A stretch of 64,000 nt of DNA from Mycobacterium florentinum (GCF_010730355.1 NZ_AP022576.1:4216001-4280000); one strand, 5' to 3'. Shown: positions 40,816 to 51,609, counted from the first letter of the stretch. Translations and numbers: made by a program. Notes: generated by a model from the letters alone, not told the origin.

Positions 40816-41646
40816 ATGACACTGGATCTGACTGCGTACTTCGACCGCATCAACTATCGCGGTGCCGTCGAACCGACCCTCGATGTGCTGCAGGCGCTGA
40901 TGACGGCTCACACCCAGACCATCCCGTTCGAGAACCTCGATCCGGTGATGGGCGTGCCGGTCGATGACCTGGGTCCAGACGCTCTCACCGACAAGCTGGT
41001 GCACCGGCGCCGGGGTGGCTATTGCTACGAGCACAACGGGCTGCTGGGTTACGCGCTGGCCGAAATCGGCTTTCGGGTGCGACGGCTGGCCGGGCGGGTG
41101 ATCTGGATGATGGCGCCCGACGCACCAGTACCGGCGCAGACCCACACCGTGCTGGCGGTGACGTTCCCCGGTTCGCAGGGGTGCTATCTCGTCGATGTCG
41201 GCTTCGGCGGCCAGACCCTGACGTCACCCATTCGCTTCGAGGTCGGCAACGTCCAGCAGACCACGCATGAGCCGTACCGGCTCGAGGACCGCGGCGACGG
41301 CCTGGTGCTGCAGGCGCAGCTGCGCGGCGAGTGGCAATCGCTCTACGAATTCACCACCCAGACCCGGCCGCAGATCGATCTGAAAATGGGTAGCTGGTAC
41401 GTCTCGACCAACCCCGCCTCGCACTTCGTGACCGGCCTGATGGTTGCCCTGGTCAGCGACGACGCGAGGATCAACCTGTCCGGCCGCAACCTGGCCATCC
41501 ACCGCGCGAGCGGGACCGAAAAGATCGTCCTCGATGATGCGGCCGCGGTGGTCGATGCCCTGAGCGAACGCTTCGGTATCAACATCGACGACGTCGGCGA
41601 GCGCGGCGGGCTCGAAGCGCGTATCGCCACGATTTGCACCAATTGA
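40816..41646 (+). CDS. nat: Arylamine N-acetyltransferase
   Basis: NAT uses acetyl- or propionyl-CoA to acylate arylamines and, in M. tuberculosis, is linked to cholesterol-derived propionyl-CoA. The 276 residues contain the catalytic triad Cys70 (RRGGYCYEHNG), His110 (AQTHTVLAV) and Asp127 (LVDVGFGG). In M. tuberculosis nat follows hsaB in one operon; here the two kinase genes and an NTF2 gene intervene, so it needs its own promoter in 40661-40815. Confidence 0.95.
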   Translation: MTLDLTAYFDRINYRGAVEPTLDVLQALMTAHTQTIPFENLDPVMGVPVDDLGPDALTDKLVHRRRGGYCYEHNGLLGYALAEIGFRVRRLAGRVIWMMAPDAPVPAQTHTVLAVTFPGSQGCYLVDVGFGGQTLTSPIRFEVGNVQQTTHEPYRLEDRGDGLVLQAQLRGEWQSLYEFTTQTRPQIDLKMGSWYVSTNPASHFVTGLMVALVSDDARINLSGRNLAIHRASGTEKIVLDDAAAVVDALSERFGINIDDVGERGGLEARIATICTN

Positions 41647-41680
41647 GCGGCGAGAATCGGCGCCGTGCCCCGGTTTGCAA

Positions 41681-41692
41681 GGAAACGTTTCC
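41681..41692. promoter_or_regulatory. 12-bp palindrome upstream of the acyl-AMP ligase gene
   Basis: GGAAACGTTTCC is a perfect palindrome with the central CG typical of LacI/PurR-type operators. It lies in the 260-bp gap (41647-41906) between nat and the ligase gene, which otherwise holds no gene that I can support. Which protein binds it is unknown. Confidence 0.4.
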
Positions 41693-41906
41693 AAGCGGTG
41701 TCGACGCCGGAAAAGGGGGTGCGCAAAATGGTCGTTTGGCAAATGATGCCGTATCGTCCAGGCGGTGCTACCAGGAGGCGAGTAGTGACAAATGCGCCGA
41801 TAGTGGCCCGATCGTGATCTCCGCCATAGCGAACCGGTGCGGCGAATAGCACATACGCCTATTAATCTGTCCTACCGTGAGTCGGGATCTTTGTTTGGAG
41901 GATGTT

Positions 41907-43730
41907 GTGCCCACCTTGGGCGATGCGGAGGCTTTCGCGTCCCATGAGGGCGCAATCGTCGTACCCGAGGGCCTGACGCTGACGTCGTATTTCGACAAGA
42001 ACCGCGCCAACCATGGGGACAGTCCGGCATACCGCTTCCTCGACTACTCGCACGACCCCGATGGGCGGCCCGTGGTGCTCAGCTGGAACGAGCTGTGGAC
42101 CCGCGTATGCTCCATCGGCGCGCGCCTGCAGCAGGTCACCAAGCCGGGGGATCGGGTGGCGATCCTCGCGCCGCAGGGCCTCGACTATGTAGCCGCGTTC
42201 TTCGGCAGTGTCTACGCGGGCAATATCGCGGTGCCGCTGTTCGCGCCCACGATGTCGGGGCATGCCGAGCGGCTGGCCGCGGTGCTGGAGGATGCCCGGC
42301 CCGCCGCGGTCTTGACCACGACCGCCGTTGCCGAGTCTGTTCGCACGTTCATCCGGACGCTGGCGCCCAACGAGCGGCCGCGGATGATCGCGGTGGACGC
42401 GCTGCCGGAGACGCTCGGTTCGATGTTCACCGGCGCGGACCTGCACACCGACGACATCGCCTACCTGCAGTACACCTCGGGCTCGACGCGGTCACCGGCC
42501 GGGGTGGAGATCACCCATCGGTCCGTCTACACCAACGCCATGCAGATGGTCATGACCGGTGGATTGGACGTGGACGTCAGAACCGTGAGCTGGTTACCCC
42601 TGTTTCACGACATGGGGCTGATGATGATCATGTTCACGGCGTTCTTCGGAGCGCACGTCACGATCATGGATCCGATGGCGTTTCTTCGGCGGCCTTACCG
42701 CTGGATCAAGCAACTGGGCATCGAGTCGACCTACGGCCGCACCTTCGCGGCGGCGCCGAACTTCGCCTTCGAACTGACGTCCGAGCGTGGCCTGCCGCCG
42801 GCTGGCGAGACGCTCGACCTCAGCAACGTCGTCTGCATCCTCAACGGGTCCGAGCCCGTCACGATGTCGGCGATCGTGAAGTTCACCAACGCGTTTGCTC
42901 CCTACGGTCTGCCCGCGAATGCGGTCAAGCCGTCCTACGGGATGGCCGAAGCGACGCTTTCGGTGGCCAGCATCTCCCAGGAGGCCTCGGCCAGCGTCGT
43001 CTACCTCGACCGTGAGCAGCTCGGCGCCGGCCGCGCGGTGATCGTGTCGCCCGAAGACCCCAACGCGGTCGCGCAGGTGTCGTGTGGGCAGCCGATCCCC
43101 GATCAGTGGGCGGTGATCGCCGACCCCGACGGCGCCGAGGTGTCCGACGGCACCGTGGGCGAAATCTGGTTACAAGGCGCCAACATCGGCCGCGGCTATT
43201 TCGGGCGCGAGGACGAAACACGACGCGTCTTCGGCAACAAGCTGCAGTCCCGGCTCCACCGCGGCAGCCACGCCGAGGGCGCCGCCGACAACGGCTGCTG
43301 GTTGGCGACCGGTGATCTCGGCGTCTACCTCGACGGCGAGTTGTATCTGACCGGCCGGATCAAGGACTTGGTCATCATCGACGGTCGCAACCACTATCCG
43401 TTCGACATCGAGACCACGGTCAGCGACTCTTCGCCCGCCATCCGCACCGGCTACGTCGCCGCCTTCTCCGTGCCCGCCGACATCCTCGGATCTACCGATG
43501 GAGGCTCCGGCGAGCAGCTGGTGATCGTGGCCGAGCGGGCCGCGGGCGCGGGCCGTACCGATCTGAGCTCGATCGCCGACATCGTGCGGGCGGCGATTTC
43601 GCGAAACCACCAGGTCCGCGTCGCCGATGTGCGGCTGGTGGCCGCGGGCACCATCCCGCGCACGACGAGCGGCAAACTCGCCCGCAGTGCCGCCCGGGCC
43701 GAGTACCTCGCGGGCAAGTTCAACCGCTGA
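41907..43730 (+). CDS. Fatty-acyl-AMP ligase (FadD32-like FAAL)
   Basis: FAALs activate fatty acids as acyl-adenylates for loading onto polyketide synthases. The roughly 607 residues show the adenylation motif YTSGSTRSPAGVEITH, LPLFHDMGL, the Y/F-GxAE-type PSYGMAEATL, TGDLG and KDLVIIDGRNHYP, all very like FadD32. GTG at 41907 is preceded by GGAGG; GTG at 41877 is an alternative. No polyketide synthase or acyl carrier protein is in the window. It is absent between nat and aspB in M. tuberculosis. Its 3' end overlaps convergent aspB by 11 bp. Confidence 0.88.
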   Translation: MPTLGDAEAFASHEGAIVVPEGLTLTSYFDKNRANHGDSPAYRFLDYSHDPDGRPVVLSWNELWTRVCSIGARLQQVTKPGDRVAILAPQGLDYVAAFFGSVYAGNIAVPLFAPTMSGHAERLAAVLEDARPAAVLTTTAVAESVRTFIRTLAPNERPRMIAVDALPETLGSMFTGADLHTDDIAYLQYTSGSTRSPAGVEITHRSVYTNAMQMVMTGGLDVDVRTVSWLPLFHDMGLMMIMFTAFFGAHVTIMDPMAFLRRPYRWIKQLGIESTYGRTFAAAPNFAFELTSERGLPPAGETLDLSNVVCILNGSEPVTMSAIVKFTNAFAPYGLPANAVKPSYGMAEATLSVASISQEASASVVYLDREQLGAGRAVIVSPEDPNAVAQVSCGQPIPDQWAVIADPDGAEVSDGTVGEIWLQGANIGRGYFGREDETRRVFGNKLQSRLHRGSHAEGAADNGCWLATGDLGVYLDGELYLTGRIKDLVIIDGRNHYPFDIETTVSDSSPAIRTGYVAAFSVPADILGSTDGGSGEQLVIVAERAAGAGRTDLSSIADIVRAAISRNHQVRVADVRLVAAGTIPRTTSGKLARSAARAEYLAGKFNR

Positions 43731-44889
43731 CCGAGAGCCACGGCCCCATTCGGTGCAGGGCTTCTTCGATGTCGCTCGTCGGTCCGGCGAACGACAGCCG
43801 GACGAACCTGTTGCCTCGGGTGGTGTCGAAGTCGATGCCCGGGGCGATCGCAACACCGGTGTCGGCCAACAGCTTTGAACAGAACGCGAGCGAATCGTCG
43901 GTGAAGTCTGAGACGTCGGCGTAGACGTAGAACGCCCCGTCGGTCGGCGCCAGCCGGTCGACGCCGATTCGGCGCAGCCCGTCCAGCAGCAGCGAGCGGT
44001 TGACCGTGTAGTGCTTCAGGTTGCCTTCGGCTTCCGCGATGGCCTCCGGGGTGAACGCGGCCACCGCGGCGATCTGTGGCAGTACGGGCGGGCAGATGGT
44101 GAAGTTGCCGGTCAGGCAGTCCACCGCGCGACGCAGCTCGGGCGGCACCAGCAACCAACCGAGCCGCCAGCCGGTCATCGCATAGTACTTGGAAAAGCTG
44201 TTGACCACCACGGCATTTCGCGACGTCTGCCAGGCGCTGCTGGTTTGCGGAGCGCCCTCGTAGACCAGCCCGTGGTAGACCTCGTCGCTGATCAGCCGTA
44301 CGCCGGAGGCGTCACACCACGCCGCGATCGCAGCCAACTCTTCGGGAGGTATGACGGTGCCGGTCGGATTGGCCGGGCTGGCGACGATGACGCCGCGCAC
44401 CGGCGGGTCGAGTTCGGCGAGCATCCGCGTGGTGGGCTGAAATCGGGTTTCGGGACCACACTCGATCTCCACCACCTCGCATCCCAACGCCGACAGGATG
44501 TTCCGGTAGCACGGGTAGCCGGGGCTGGCCAGCGCCACCCGATCCCCGATGTCGAAACACGCCAGAAAAGCCAGCAGAAACCCGCCCGAGGAACCCGTGG
44601 TGACTACCACCGCGTCGGATTCGACGGAGATACCGTGTAGCCGTTGGTAATTCGCCGCGATCGCCGCGCGCAGCTCGGGAATGCCCAAGGCCACGGTGTA
44701 ACCCAGCTGATTGGCTTGCACAGCCGCCGCTGCGGCCGCCCGGATCGGTTCCGGAGCACCCACGCTGGGCTGCCCTGCCGACAGGTTGACCAGATCGCCG
44801 TGGCTGCGCTGGCGCTCCGCGGCCGCCAGCCAGACATCCATCACGTGGAATGGCGGGATGCCGGCGCGCAGCGCGACGGAGGCGTTCAC
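43720..44889 (-). CDS. aspB: PLP-dependent aminotransferase, class I (AspB, Rv3565 type)
   Basis: The 389 residues have the fold-type I landmarks ASPANPTGTV (Asn174), SDEVYHG (Asp202, Tyr205), and SFSKYYAMTGWRLGW with the PLP Lys234, plus an Arg near the C-terminus (FVRLSFAG). It is co-operonic with fadE33-fadE32-fadE31-fadD3 in the KstR2 regulon, but its role in steroid breakdown is not known. GTG at 44889 overlaps the fadE33 stop (GTGA) and matches the expected length. Confidence 0.93.
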   Translation of the reverse strand: MNASVALRAGIPPFHVMDVWLAAAERQRSHGDLVNLSAGQPSVGAPEPIRAAAAAAVQANQLGYTVALGIPELRAAIAANYQRLHGISVESDAVVVTTGSSGGFLLAFLACFDIGDRVALASPGYPCYRNILSALGCEVVEIECGPETRFQPTTRMLAELDPPVRGVIVASPANPTGTVIPPEELAAIAAWCDASGVRLISDEVYHGLVYEGAPQTSSAWQTSRNAVVVNSFSKYYAMTGWRLGWLLVPPELRRAVDCLTGNFTICPPVLPQIAAVAAFTPEAIAEAEGNLKHYTVNRSLLLDGLRRIGVDRLAPTDGAFYVYADVSDFTDDSLAFCSKLLADTGVAIAPGIDFDTTRGNRFVRLSFAGPTSDIEEALHRMGPWLSVSG

Positions 44890-45836
44890 GACGTTTCGAG
44901 CACCTCGGATTCCAGTTGGCGCAACACTTCTCGCGGCGAGCCAAGCAGCTGGGCGCTGCCGTGCGCGCGTTTGAAGTATAAGTGCATGTCGTGTTCCCAG
45001 GTGATCGCGATGCCCCCGTGCAGCTGGATGCCCTCGCTCGCCACGGTACACAGCGCCTCGCTGGCGGCCAGCCGAGCCGTCGCGGCGTTGGTGGGCGTGG
45101 GGTCGTTGCATGCGTCGTTCACCACGGCCTTGGCCGCGGCGATCGCGACATACAGATCGGCCATCCGATGTTTGAGCGCCTGGAAGCTACCGATCGGCCT
45201 GCCGAACTGCACACGGCTCTTGGTGTATTCGACCGTCAGTTCCAGGCATCGTTCGGCGGCCCCGATCTGCTCGGCTGCCAGCAGAATGGCAGCGGTGTCC
45301 GCCAGGCCGGGGTCGGGGCCCAACGCGACCGCCTCCTCGGGCCGGACTCGCGCCAGCCGCCGGGTGGGGTCCATCGGGGTCACGGACTGCGCCCCGAATC
45401 GGGTCCACCTGCTCAGTTCGCCGTCGGCCGCGGCGACGACGACGTCGGCGATGTCGCCGTTGACGACGTAGTCCGCGTCGAGCACCAGCGCCCCGATCGA
45501 GCTGCCCGCGGCCAGGGCCTCCAGCGTTTCGGCGTCCGGCTCGGACGCGGCCAGCAGTGCGAGCTCCGCCAATGTGGTGCCCAGCAGCGGGGAGGGCACC
45601 AGCGCACGGCCGAGTTCTTGCAGAACGGTTGCGGCATCGGCTAATTCACCGCCGGCTCCGCCCAGCTCCTCGGGGATCACCAGCGCTGCGGCGCCGACCT
45701 GTTCGCACAGCAGCTGCCACAGTGATTCGTCGTAGCCGCGCTCGGATTCGATCGCGGTGCGTACGGCCGCCGGGTTGGCGTGTTTGGTGACCAGCGCGGC
45801 GACGGTTTCGCGCAGCAGCTCGCGTTCTTCGGTCAT
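44886..45836 (-). CDS. fadE33: Acyl-CoA dehydrogenase FadE33
   Basis: This 316-residue protein is one chain of a mycobacterial alpha2beta2 acyl-CoA dehydrogenase. It includes AAEQIGAAERCLELTVEYTKSRVQFGRPIGSFQALKHR and LHGGIAITWEHDMHLYFKRA. The family pairs it with a partner chain for FAD and substrate binding; FadE32 or FadE31 next door are candidates. ATG at 45836 is used, overlapping the fadE32 stop. It probably acts late in CD-ring degradation. Confidence 0.93.
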   Translation of the reverse strand: MTEERELLRETVAALVTKHANPAAVRTAIESERGYDESLWQLLCEQVGAAALVIPEELGGAGGELADAATVLQELGRALVPSPLLGTTLAELALLAASEPDAETLEALAAGSSIGALVLDADYVVNGDIADVVVAAADGELSRWTRFGAQSVTPMDPTRRLARVRPEEAVALGPDPGLADTAAILLAAEQIGAAERCLELTVEYTKSRVQFGRPIGSFQALKHRMADLYVAIAAAKAVVNDACNDPTPTNAATARLAASEALCTVASEGIQLHGGIAITWEHDMHLYFKRAHGSAQLLGSPREVLRQLESEVLETS

Positions 45837-46783
45837 AGTGCCTCCAACACTCGGCGCCGGTGCGCCTCCGGCGTGCCCCAGGCCGACCGCAGCGCCTGCA
45901 CCCGCAGCAGCCATAGTGACAGGTCGTGTTCCTGGGTGAAGCCGATTGCGCCGTGGGTCTGCAATGCCGAGCGGGCGGCCAGCAGGCCGGCGTCGGACGC
46001 CGCGGCTTTGGCCGCGCTGACGTCGCGCTCGGCGTTGGTGTCGTCGGCAAGCGCCAGGGCTGCGCCGTACACCAGCGGGCGCGCCAGTTCGATCGCGATG
46101 TGCACGTCGGCCAGCTTGTGTTTGATCGCCTGATAGGAGCCGATCACCCGGCCGAACTGCGTGCGCTGCTTGGCGTATTCGACGGTATAGTTCAGCAGCG
46201 CCTCGGCGGCGCCGACCAGCTGGGCCGCGGTGGCCAGCGCGCCGAACTCATAGGCGCGCTTGACATCCGCTTGCCAGGTTGCACCGCTTGCCGTCACGTC
46301 GTACAAGCGCCGGCTCGGGTCGACGGACCGGTGGCACTCACCCGCGGCCGCCTCGCTGACGCCGTCGCCGGTGGCCAGCAACACCAGTCCGGCGGCTTCG
46401 GCGTCGACCGCGCGGGGCGTGTGCGGCGGCAGCGCGACGGTGGCGATCAGATCGCCGGAGGACAATTCGGCGCTGCGCTCGTCGGCGGCGAGCAGAATCG
46501 GTGCCACGGCAATGGATTCGGCGACGGGGCCGGGCACGCACCATCGCCCGAGGCGTTCGAGCGCGACCACCAGGTCGACCGGGTGGGCGTCGAGGCCGTC
46601 GTATTTCTCCGACACGGCCAATGCGGTGACGCCGAGGTTGGCCAGCTGCTCCCACACCAAGCGGGCGGGCGCGATGTCGCCGTCGGCCCACGCGCGTATC
46701 GCGCCCGGCAGGTCCGCCGCACCGAGCGCCGCGTCAATGCTGGCCGCGAAGTCGCGTTGCTGTTCGTCGAGCGCAAATTTCAC
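45833..46783 (-). CDS. fadE32: Acyl-CoA dehydrogenase FadE32
   Basis: The 316-residue chain is shorter than classic dehydrogenases, as is usual for this family. The segment LNYTVEYAKQRTQFGRVIGSYQAIKHKLAD and the late TQEHDLSLWLLR are conserved. GTG at 46783 follows GGGAGG and gives VKFALDEQQRDFAASIDAALG, matching M. tuberculosis FadE32. It overlaps fadE31 and fadE33 by four bases each, so the three are tightly coupled. Confidence 0.93.
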   Translation of the reverse strand: MKFALDEQQRDFAASIDAALGAADLPGAIRAWADGDIAPARLVWEQLANLGVTALAVSEKYDGLDAHPVDLVVALERLGRWCVPGPVAESIAVAPILLAADERSAELSSGDLIATVALPPHTPRAVDAEAAGLVLLATGDGVSEAAAGECHRSVDPSRRLYDVTASGATWQADVKRAYEFGALATAAQLVGAAEALLNYTVEYAKQRTQFGRVIGSYQAIKHKLADVHIAIELARPLVYGAALALADDTNAERDVSAAKAAASDAGLLAARSALQTHGAIGFTQEHDLSLWLLRVQALRSAWGTPEAHRRRVLEAL

Positions 46784-47925
46784 TTCTTGCCTCCCGACTT
46801 TTCGCGCGGCAGACCCAGCAGCCGCTCGGAGATGATGTTGCGCTGAATCTCGTTGGTACCGGCATAGATTGGGCCACCCAGCGCGAACAGCAAGCCATCG
46901 GTCCACGGCCCGGCAAGCTCCCCGTCGGCGCCCCGGATGTCGAGCGCGGTCTGGTGGATCGCCACGTCCAGGTCGGACCAGAACACCTTGGTCACCGACG
47001 ATTCGGCACCCAGCTCGCCGCCGGCGGCCAGCCGGGTCACCGTGCCGAACGTCTGCAGCCGGTAGGCCTGCGCCTTGATCCAGGCGTCGGCGACCCGATC
47101 GGCGAATTCGGTGGCCGACCCGTTGTCTTTCCACAGCTGCACCAGTCGCTCGGTGGCCGCGAGGAAGCGGGCCGGGCTGCGCAGCGACATCCCGCGCTCG
47201 TTGCTCGACGTGCTCATGGCGGCGCGCCAGCCGTCGTTGGGGTTGCCGATGACGTCCTCGTCGGGCACGAAGACGTCGTCGAGGAAGATCTCGCCGAAGC
47301 CGGTGTCCCCGCCCAACTGGACGATGGGCCGCACGGTGACGCCCTTGGCCTTCAGGTCGAACATCAAGTACGTCAACCCGTTGTGCCGTTCCGCTGCGGG
47401 GTCGGAGCGGAACAGCCCGAAGCCCATCTCGGCGAACGGAGCCCGCGAGCTCCAGATCTTCTGTCCGTTCAGCAGCCAGCCGCCGTCGGTCCTGGCCGCG
47501 GTGGACCGCAACGACGCCAGGTCGCTGCCGGACTCGGGCTCCGACCATGCCTGCGCCCAGATCTGTTCGCCGCTAGCCATTTTCGGCAAGATCCGGTCCA
47601 GCTGCTCGTCGGTGCCATGCGCGAACAGGGTCGGCGCCAGCATCGAGATGCCGTTGGCGCTGGCCCGGCCCGGGGCTCCGGCGCGGAAATACTCCTCTTC
47701 GTAGACCACCCAGTGCAGCAGCGAGGCGTCGCGGCCGCCGTACTTCTTCGGCCAGTTGATCACCGACAGGCCGGCGTCGAACAGCACCTTGTCCCAATGG
47801 CGGTGCTGGGCAAAGCCTTCCGCGTTGTCGTAGGATTCGGTCGGGATCGACTCGGCATTGGCCGAGAGGAATTCCCGCACCTCGTCCCGGAAGGCCAATG
47901 TCTCTTCATCTAGTTCCAGATCCAA
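46780..47925 (-). CDS. fadE31: Acyl-CoA dehydrogenase FadE31
   Basis: The 381 residues form the full-length chain type, with AQAWSEPESGSDLASLRST, the FAD-contact FGEIFLDDVFVPD, and the C-terminal GGPIYAGTNEIQRNIISERLLGLPR. It likely partners FadE32 or FadE33 in oxidising a ring-opened CoA ester. The TTG at 47925 gives LDLELDEETLAFRDEVREFL, which aligns with M. tuberculosis FadE31; it lies one base from the fadD3 stop. No ATG or GTG near the conserved start was found. Confidence 0.92.
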   Translation of the reverse strand: MDLELDEETLAFRDEVREFLSANAESIPTESYDNAEGFAQHRHWDKVLFDAGLSVINWPKKYGGRDASLLHWVVYEEEYFRAGAPGRASANGISMLAPTLFAHGTDEQLDRILPKMASGEQIWAQAWSEPESGSDLASLRSTAARTDGGWLLNGQKIWSSRAPFAEMGFGLFRSDPAAERHNGLTYLMFDLKAKGVTVRPIVQLGGDTGFGEIFLDDVFVPDEDVIGNPNDGWRAAMSTSSNERGMSLRSPARFLAATERLVQLWKDNGSATEFADRVADAWIKAQAYRLQTFGTVTRLAAGGELGAESSVTKVFWSDLDVAIHQTALDIRGADGELAGPWTDGLLFALGGPIYAGTNEIQRNIISERLLGLPREKSGGKK

Positions 47926-47926
47926 T

Positions 47927-49459
47927 TCAGGCCAACTCTCGCAGTTGTGGTTTGAGCACCTTGCCGCCCGCGTTGCGCGGCAACTCGTCGACGAACCGCA
48001 CCGAGCGCGGTGCCTTGAAGTTCGCCAAATGGTCACGGGTGTAAGCGATTACCGACTCCTCGTCGAGGTTCGCGCCGGGGCGGGCCACCACGAACGCGCG
48101 GCCGACCTCGCCGAGGCGCTCGTCGGGAACCCCGATCACCGCGGCGTCGGCCACTCCGTCGAGCCGGGCGAGCACCTGTTCGATCTCGGCGGGGTAGACG
48201 TTGAATCCGCCGCAGATGTACATGTCCTTGAGCCGGTCGGTGATGCGCAGGTTGCCGTTGTTGTCGAGGACGCCGATGTCGCCGGTGTGCAGCCAGCCGT
48301 CGGTGTCGATCGCCGCGGCGGTGGCCGCCGCGTCGTCGAGGTAGCCCAGCATCACGTTCGGCCCGCGCAGCAGCACCTCGCCCGATTCGCCGGGAGCCGC
48401 CGCCCCGTCGATGCGCAATTCGAAGTCGGCGAACGGGCGCCCGCAGGTGGTCGCGACGGTCACCGCGTCGTCGTCGGCGCGGCAACTGGTGCCCATCCCG
48501 TTGGCCTCGGTGAGGCCGTAGGCGGTCAGCACGATGTCGATGTCGAGCTCGGATTGCATGCGCTCCACCAGCACAACCGGGACGGTTGCCGCACCGGTGA
48601 CGGCGAACCGCAGCGAGCTCAGGTCGTAGTCGCCGCGCGCCGGGTGGTCGAGCAGGGTCTGGTAAATCGTTGGCGGCCCGGGCAATACGGTGATGCGATG
48701 CTGCTCGATCGCCTGTAGGGCGCGCAGCGGATCGAATGTCAGGTGCGGGATCAGGGTGGCGCCGGTCTGCAGGCAGGCCAGGATCCCGGCCTTGTAGCCG
48801 AAGTTGTGGAACATCGGGTTGATGCACAGGTAGCGGTCGTCGCTGGTCATCTTGCCGTTGGCGGCCCAGGACGCCGAGGCCGACAGCGATTGCCGGTGCG
48901 CGCACAGCACGCCCTTGCTGCGGCCGGTGGTGCCGGACGTGAACAGGACGTCGCTGACGTCGTCGGGTGCGACGCCCGACGCGCGGGCGATCACCGCGTC
49001 GGTGTCTGTGCCGCGTTCGATGAATTCGTCCCAGGTTCCGTCGTCCGCGTCGATCGGTATCCGGACGATGTGCCGCAGCGCGGGCAAGGCGGCGCGGTCC
49101 AGATCGGCGAGACGATCGTTGCCGAGGAATTGGCCCATTCCGAACAGCACCGGCGCCTCGGTGCGCGCCAGGATGTCGCTGGCCTCCGAAGCGGTGTAGC
49201 GGGTGTTCAGCGGCACCATCGCGGCGCCGGCATGGTGGATCGCCAGGCAGGCGACCACCCAATGCCAGGAGTTCGGCGACCAGATGGCCACCCGGTCCCC
49301 CGCCCTGACATCCAGCGCGATCAGCGCGGCGGCCGCGCGATGCACCTCGTCGCGCAACTGGGTGGCGGTGAACGACCGGTCGTCGGTGATCAGGGCGTCA
49401 TGATCGGGAAACTGGTCCACGAAACGATCCAGCGCCGCGGGAATGGTGCGCGGAGTCAT
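47927..49459 (-). CDS. fadD3: HIP-CoA ligase FadD3
   Basis: FadD3 activates HIP, the CD-ring propionate left after ring A/B removal, to HIP-CoA, which is also the KstR2 ligand. The 510 residues have the adenylate-forming motifs FTSGTTGRSKGVLCAH, AYGLTEANG, TGDIG and KDMYICGGFNVYPAEIE, and a catalytic Lys in GGKVLKPQL near the end. It is first in fadD3-fadE31-fadE32-fadE33-aspB, and a KstR2 box lies 143 bp upstream. Confidence 0.95.
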   Translation of the reverse strand: MTPRTIPAALDRFVDQFPDHDALITDDRSFTATQLRDEVHRAAAALIALDVRAGDRVAIWSPNSWHWVVACLAIHHAGAAMVPLNTRYTASEASDILARTEAPVLFGMGQFLGNDRLADLDRAALPALRHIVRIPIDADDGTWDEFIERGTDTDAVIARASGVAPDDVSDVLFTSGTTGRSKGVLCAHRQSLSASASWAANGKMTSDDRYLCINPMFHNFGYKAGILACLQTGATLIPHLTFDPLRALQAIEQHRITVLPGPPTIYQTLLDHPARGDYDLSSLRFAVTGAATVPVVLVERMQSELDIDIVLTAYGLTEANGMGTSCRADDDAVTVATTCGRPFADFELRIDGAAAPGESGEVLLRGPNVMLGYLDDAAATAAAIDTDGWLHTGDIGVLDNNGNLRITDRLKDMYICGGFNVYPAEIEQVLARLDGVADAAVIGVPDERLGEVGRAFVVARPGANLDEESVIAYTRDHLANFKAPRSVRFVDELPRNAGGKVLKPQLRELA

Positions 49460-49602
49460 CTGCGACGCTCGCCGCCGCCGAAACTTAAACCATTGCGACC
49501 CTGCGCGGCGTGTCGTCGCAGACGTTTCAGTGTCGCGGCGTGGCGCATGGAGCCATTCCTCCTCCCCGGTTGCACGGCGGCCTTTGGCGACGCTCCTAAC
49601 AA

Positions 49603-49616
49603 AGCAAGTGCTTGGT
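49603..49616. promoter_or_regulatory. KstR2 operator (fadD3/fadE30)
   Basis: AGCAAGTGCTTGGT matches the KstR2 consensus AnCAAGnnCTTGnT exactly. It lies 17 bp upstream of fadE30 and in the only gap upstream of fadD3, so it should control both divergent operons. Confidence 0.92.
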
Positions 49617-49633
49617 AGGTTAGCCTACAGGGC

Positions 49634-50778
<1,145 letters not shown>

Positions 50779-50782
<4 letters not shown>

Positions 50783-51567
50783 GTTTGGCCGAAGCGCCGA
50801 AAGAGATTGCCGGACACGGACTCCTGACCGGCAAGGTGGTTGTCGTGACCGCGGCCGCGGGCACCGGCATCGGCTCGGCGACCGCGCGCCGGGCCCTGGC
50901 CGAGGGTGCCGATGTGGTGATCTCCGACCACCACGAGCGACGGCTGGGAGAAACCGCCGAGGAGCTGTCCGCGCTGGGCCAGGGGCGCGTCGAGCACGTG
51001 GTGTGCGATGTGACGTCCACGGCTGCGGTCGACGCGCTGATCGACTCGGCCACCGCCCGGCTGGGGCGCATCGACGTGCTGGTCAACAACGCCGGGCTGG
51101 GCGGTCAGACGCCGGTGGTCGACATGACCGACGAGGAGTGGGACCGCGTCCTGAACGTGACGCTGACGTCGGTGCTGCGCGCCACCCGTGCGGCACTGCG
51201 GTACTTCCGCGACGCGCCGCATGGCGGGGTGATCGTCAACAACGCCAGCGTGCTGGGCTGGCGGGCGCAACATTCGCAGTCGCACTATGCGGCCGCCAAG
51301 GCCGGGGTGATGGCCCTGACTCGTTGCAGCGCAATCGAAGCCGCGGAATACGGGGTGCGGATCAACGCGGTCTCGCCGAGCATCGCGCGGCACAAGTTTC
51401 TGGAGAAGACGTCGTCGTCGGAGCTGCTGGACCGGCTGTCGGAAGGCGAGGCGTTCGGCCGGGCCGCCGAGCCGTGGGAAGTAGCGGCCACCATTGCCTT
51501 CTTGGCCAGCGATTACTCGAGCTACCTCACCGGCGAGGTCATCTCGGTGTCCAGCCAGCATCCGTGA
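50779..51567 (+). CDS. ipdF: SDR dehydrogenase IpdF (Rv3559c type)
   Basis: IpdF is an NAD-dependent 3-hydroxyacyl/5-hydroxy steroid-CoA dehydrogenase of HIP catabolism. The 262 residues show the cofactor loop TAAAGTGIGSATARRA, NNAG, a Ser in NNASVLGW, and the catalytic YAAAK. It begins by ATGA overlap with fadE30. In M. tuberculosis a PPE gene (Rv3558) lies between this gene and kstR2; here only 42 bp separate them. Confidence 0.93.
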
Positions 51568-51580
51568 TCCCGGGTGGCCA

Positions 51581-51594
51581 AGCAAGCGCTTGGT
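51581..51594. promoter_or_regulatory. KstR2 operator (kstR2)
   Basis: AGCAAGCGCTTGGT is an exact match to AnCAAGnnCTTGnT, located 15 bp before the kstR2 ATG. It supports autoregulation and a second promoter inside the fadE30 unit. Confidence 0.92.
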
Positions 51595-51609
51595 TGATAC
51601 TCTGATCGG

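Noticed and set aside
47926..48036. An N-terminal extension of FadE31 inside fadD3
   Set aside because: The added residues have no similarity to the family and overlap fadD3; TTG at 47925 gives the conserved start.
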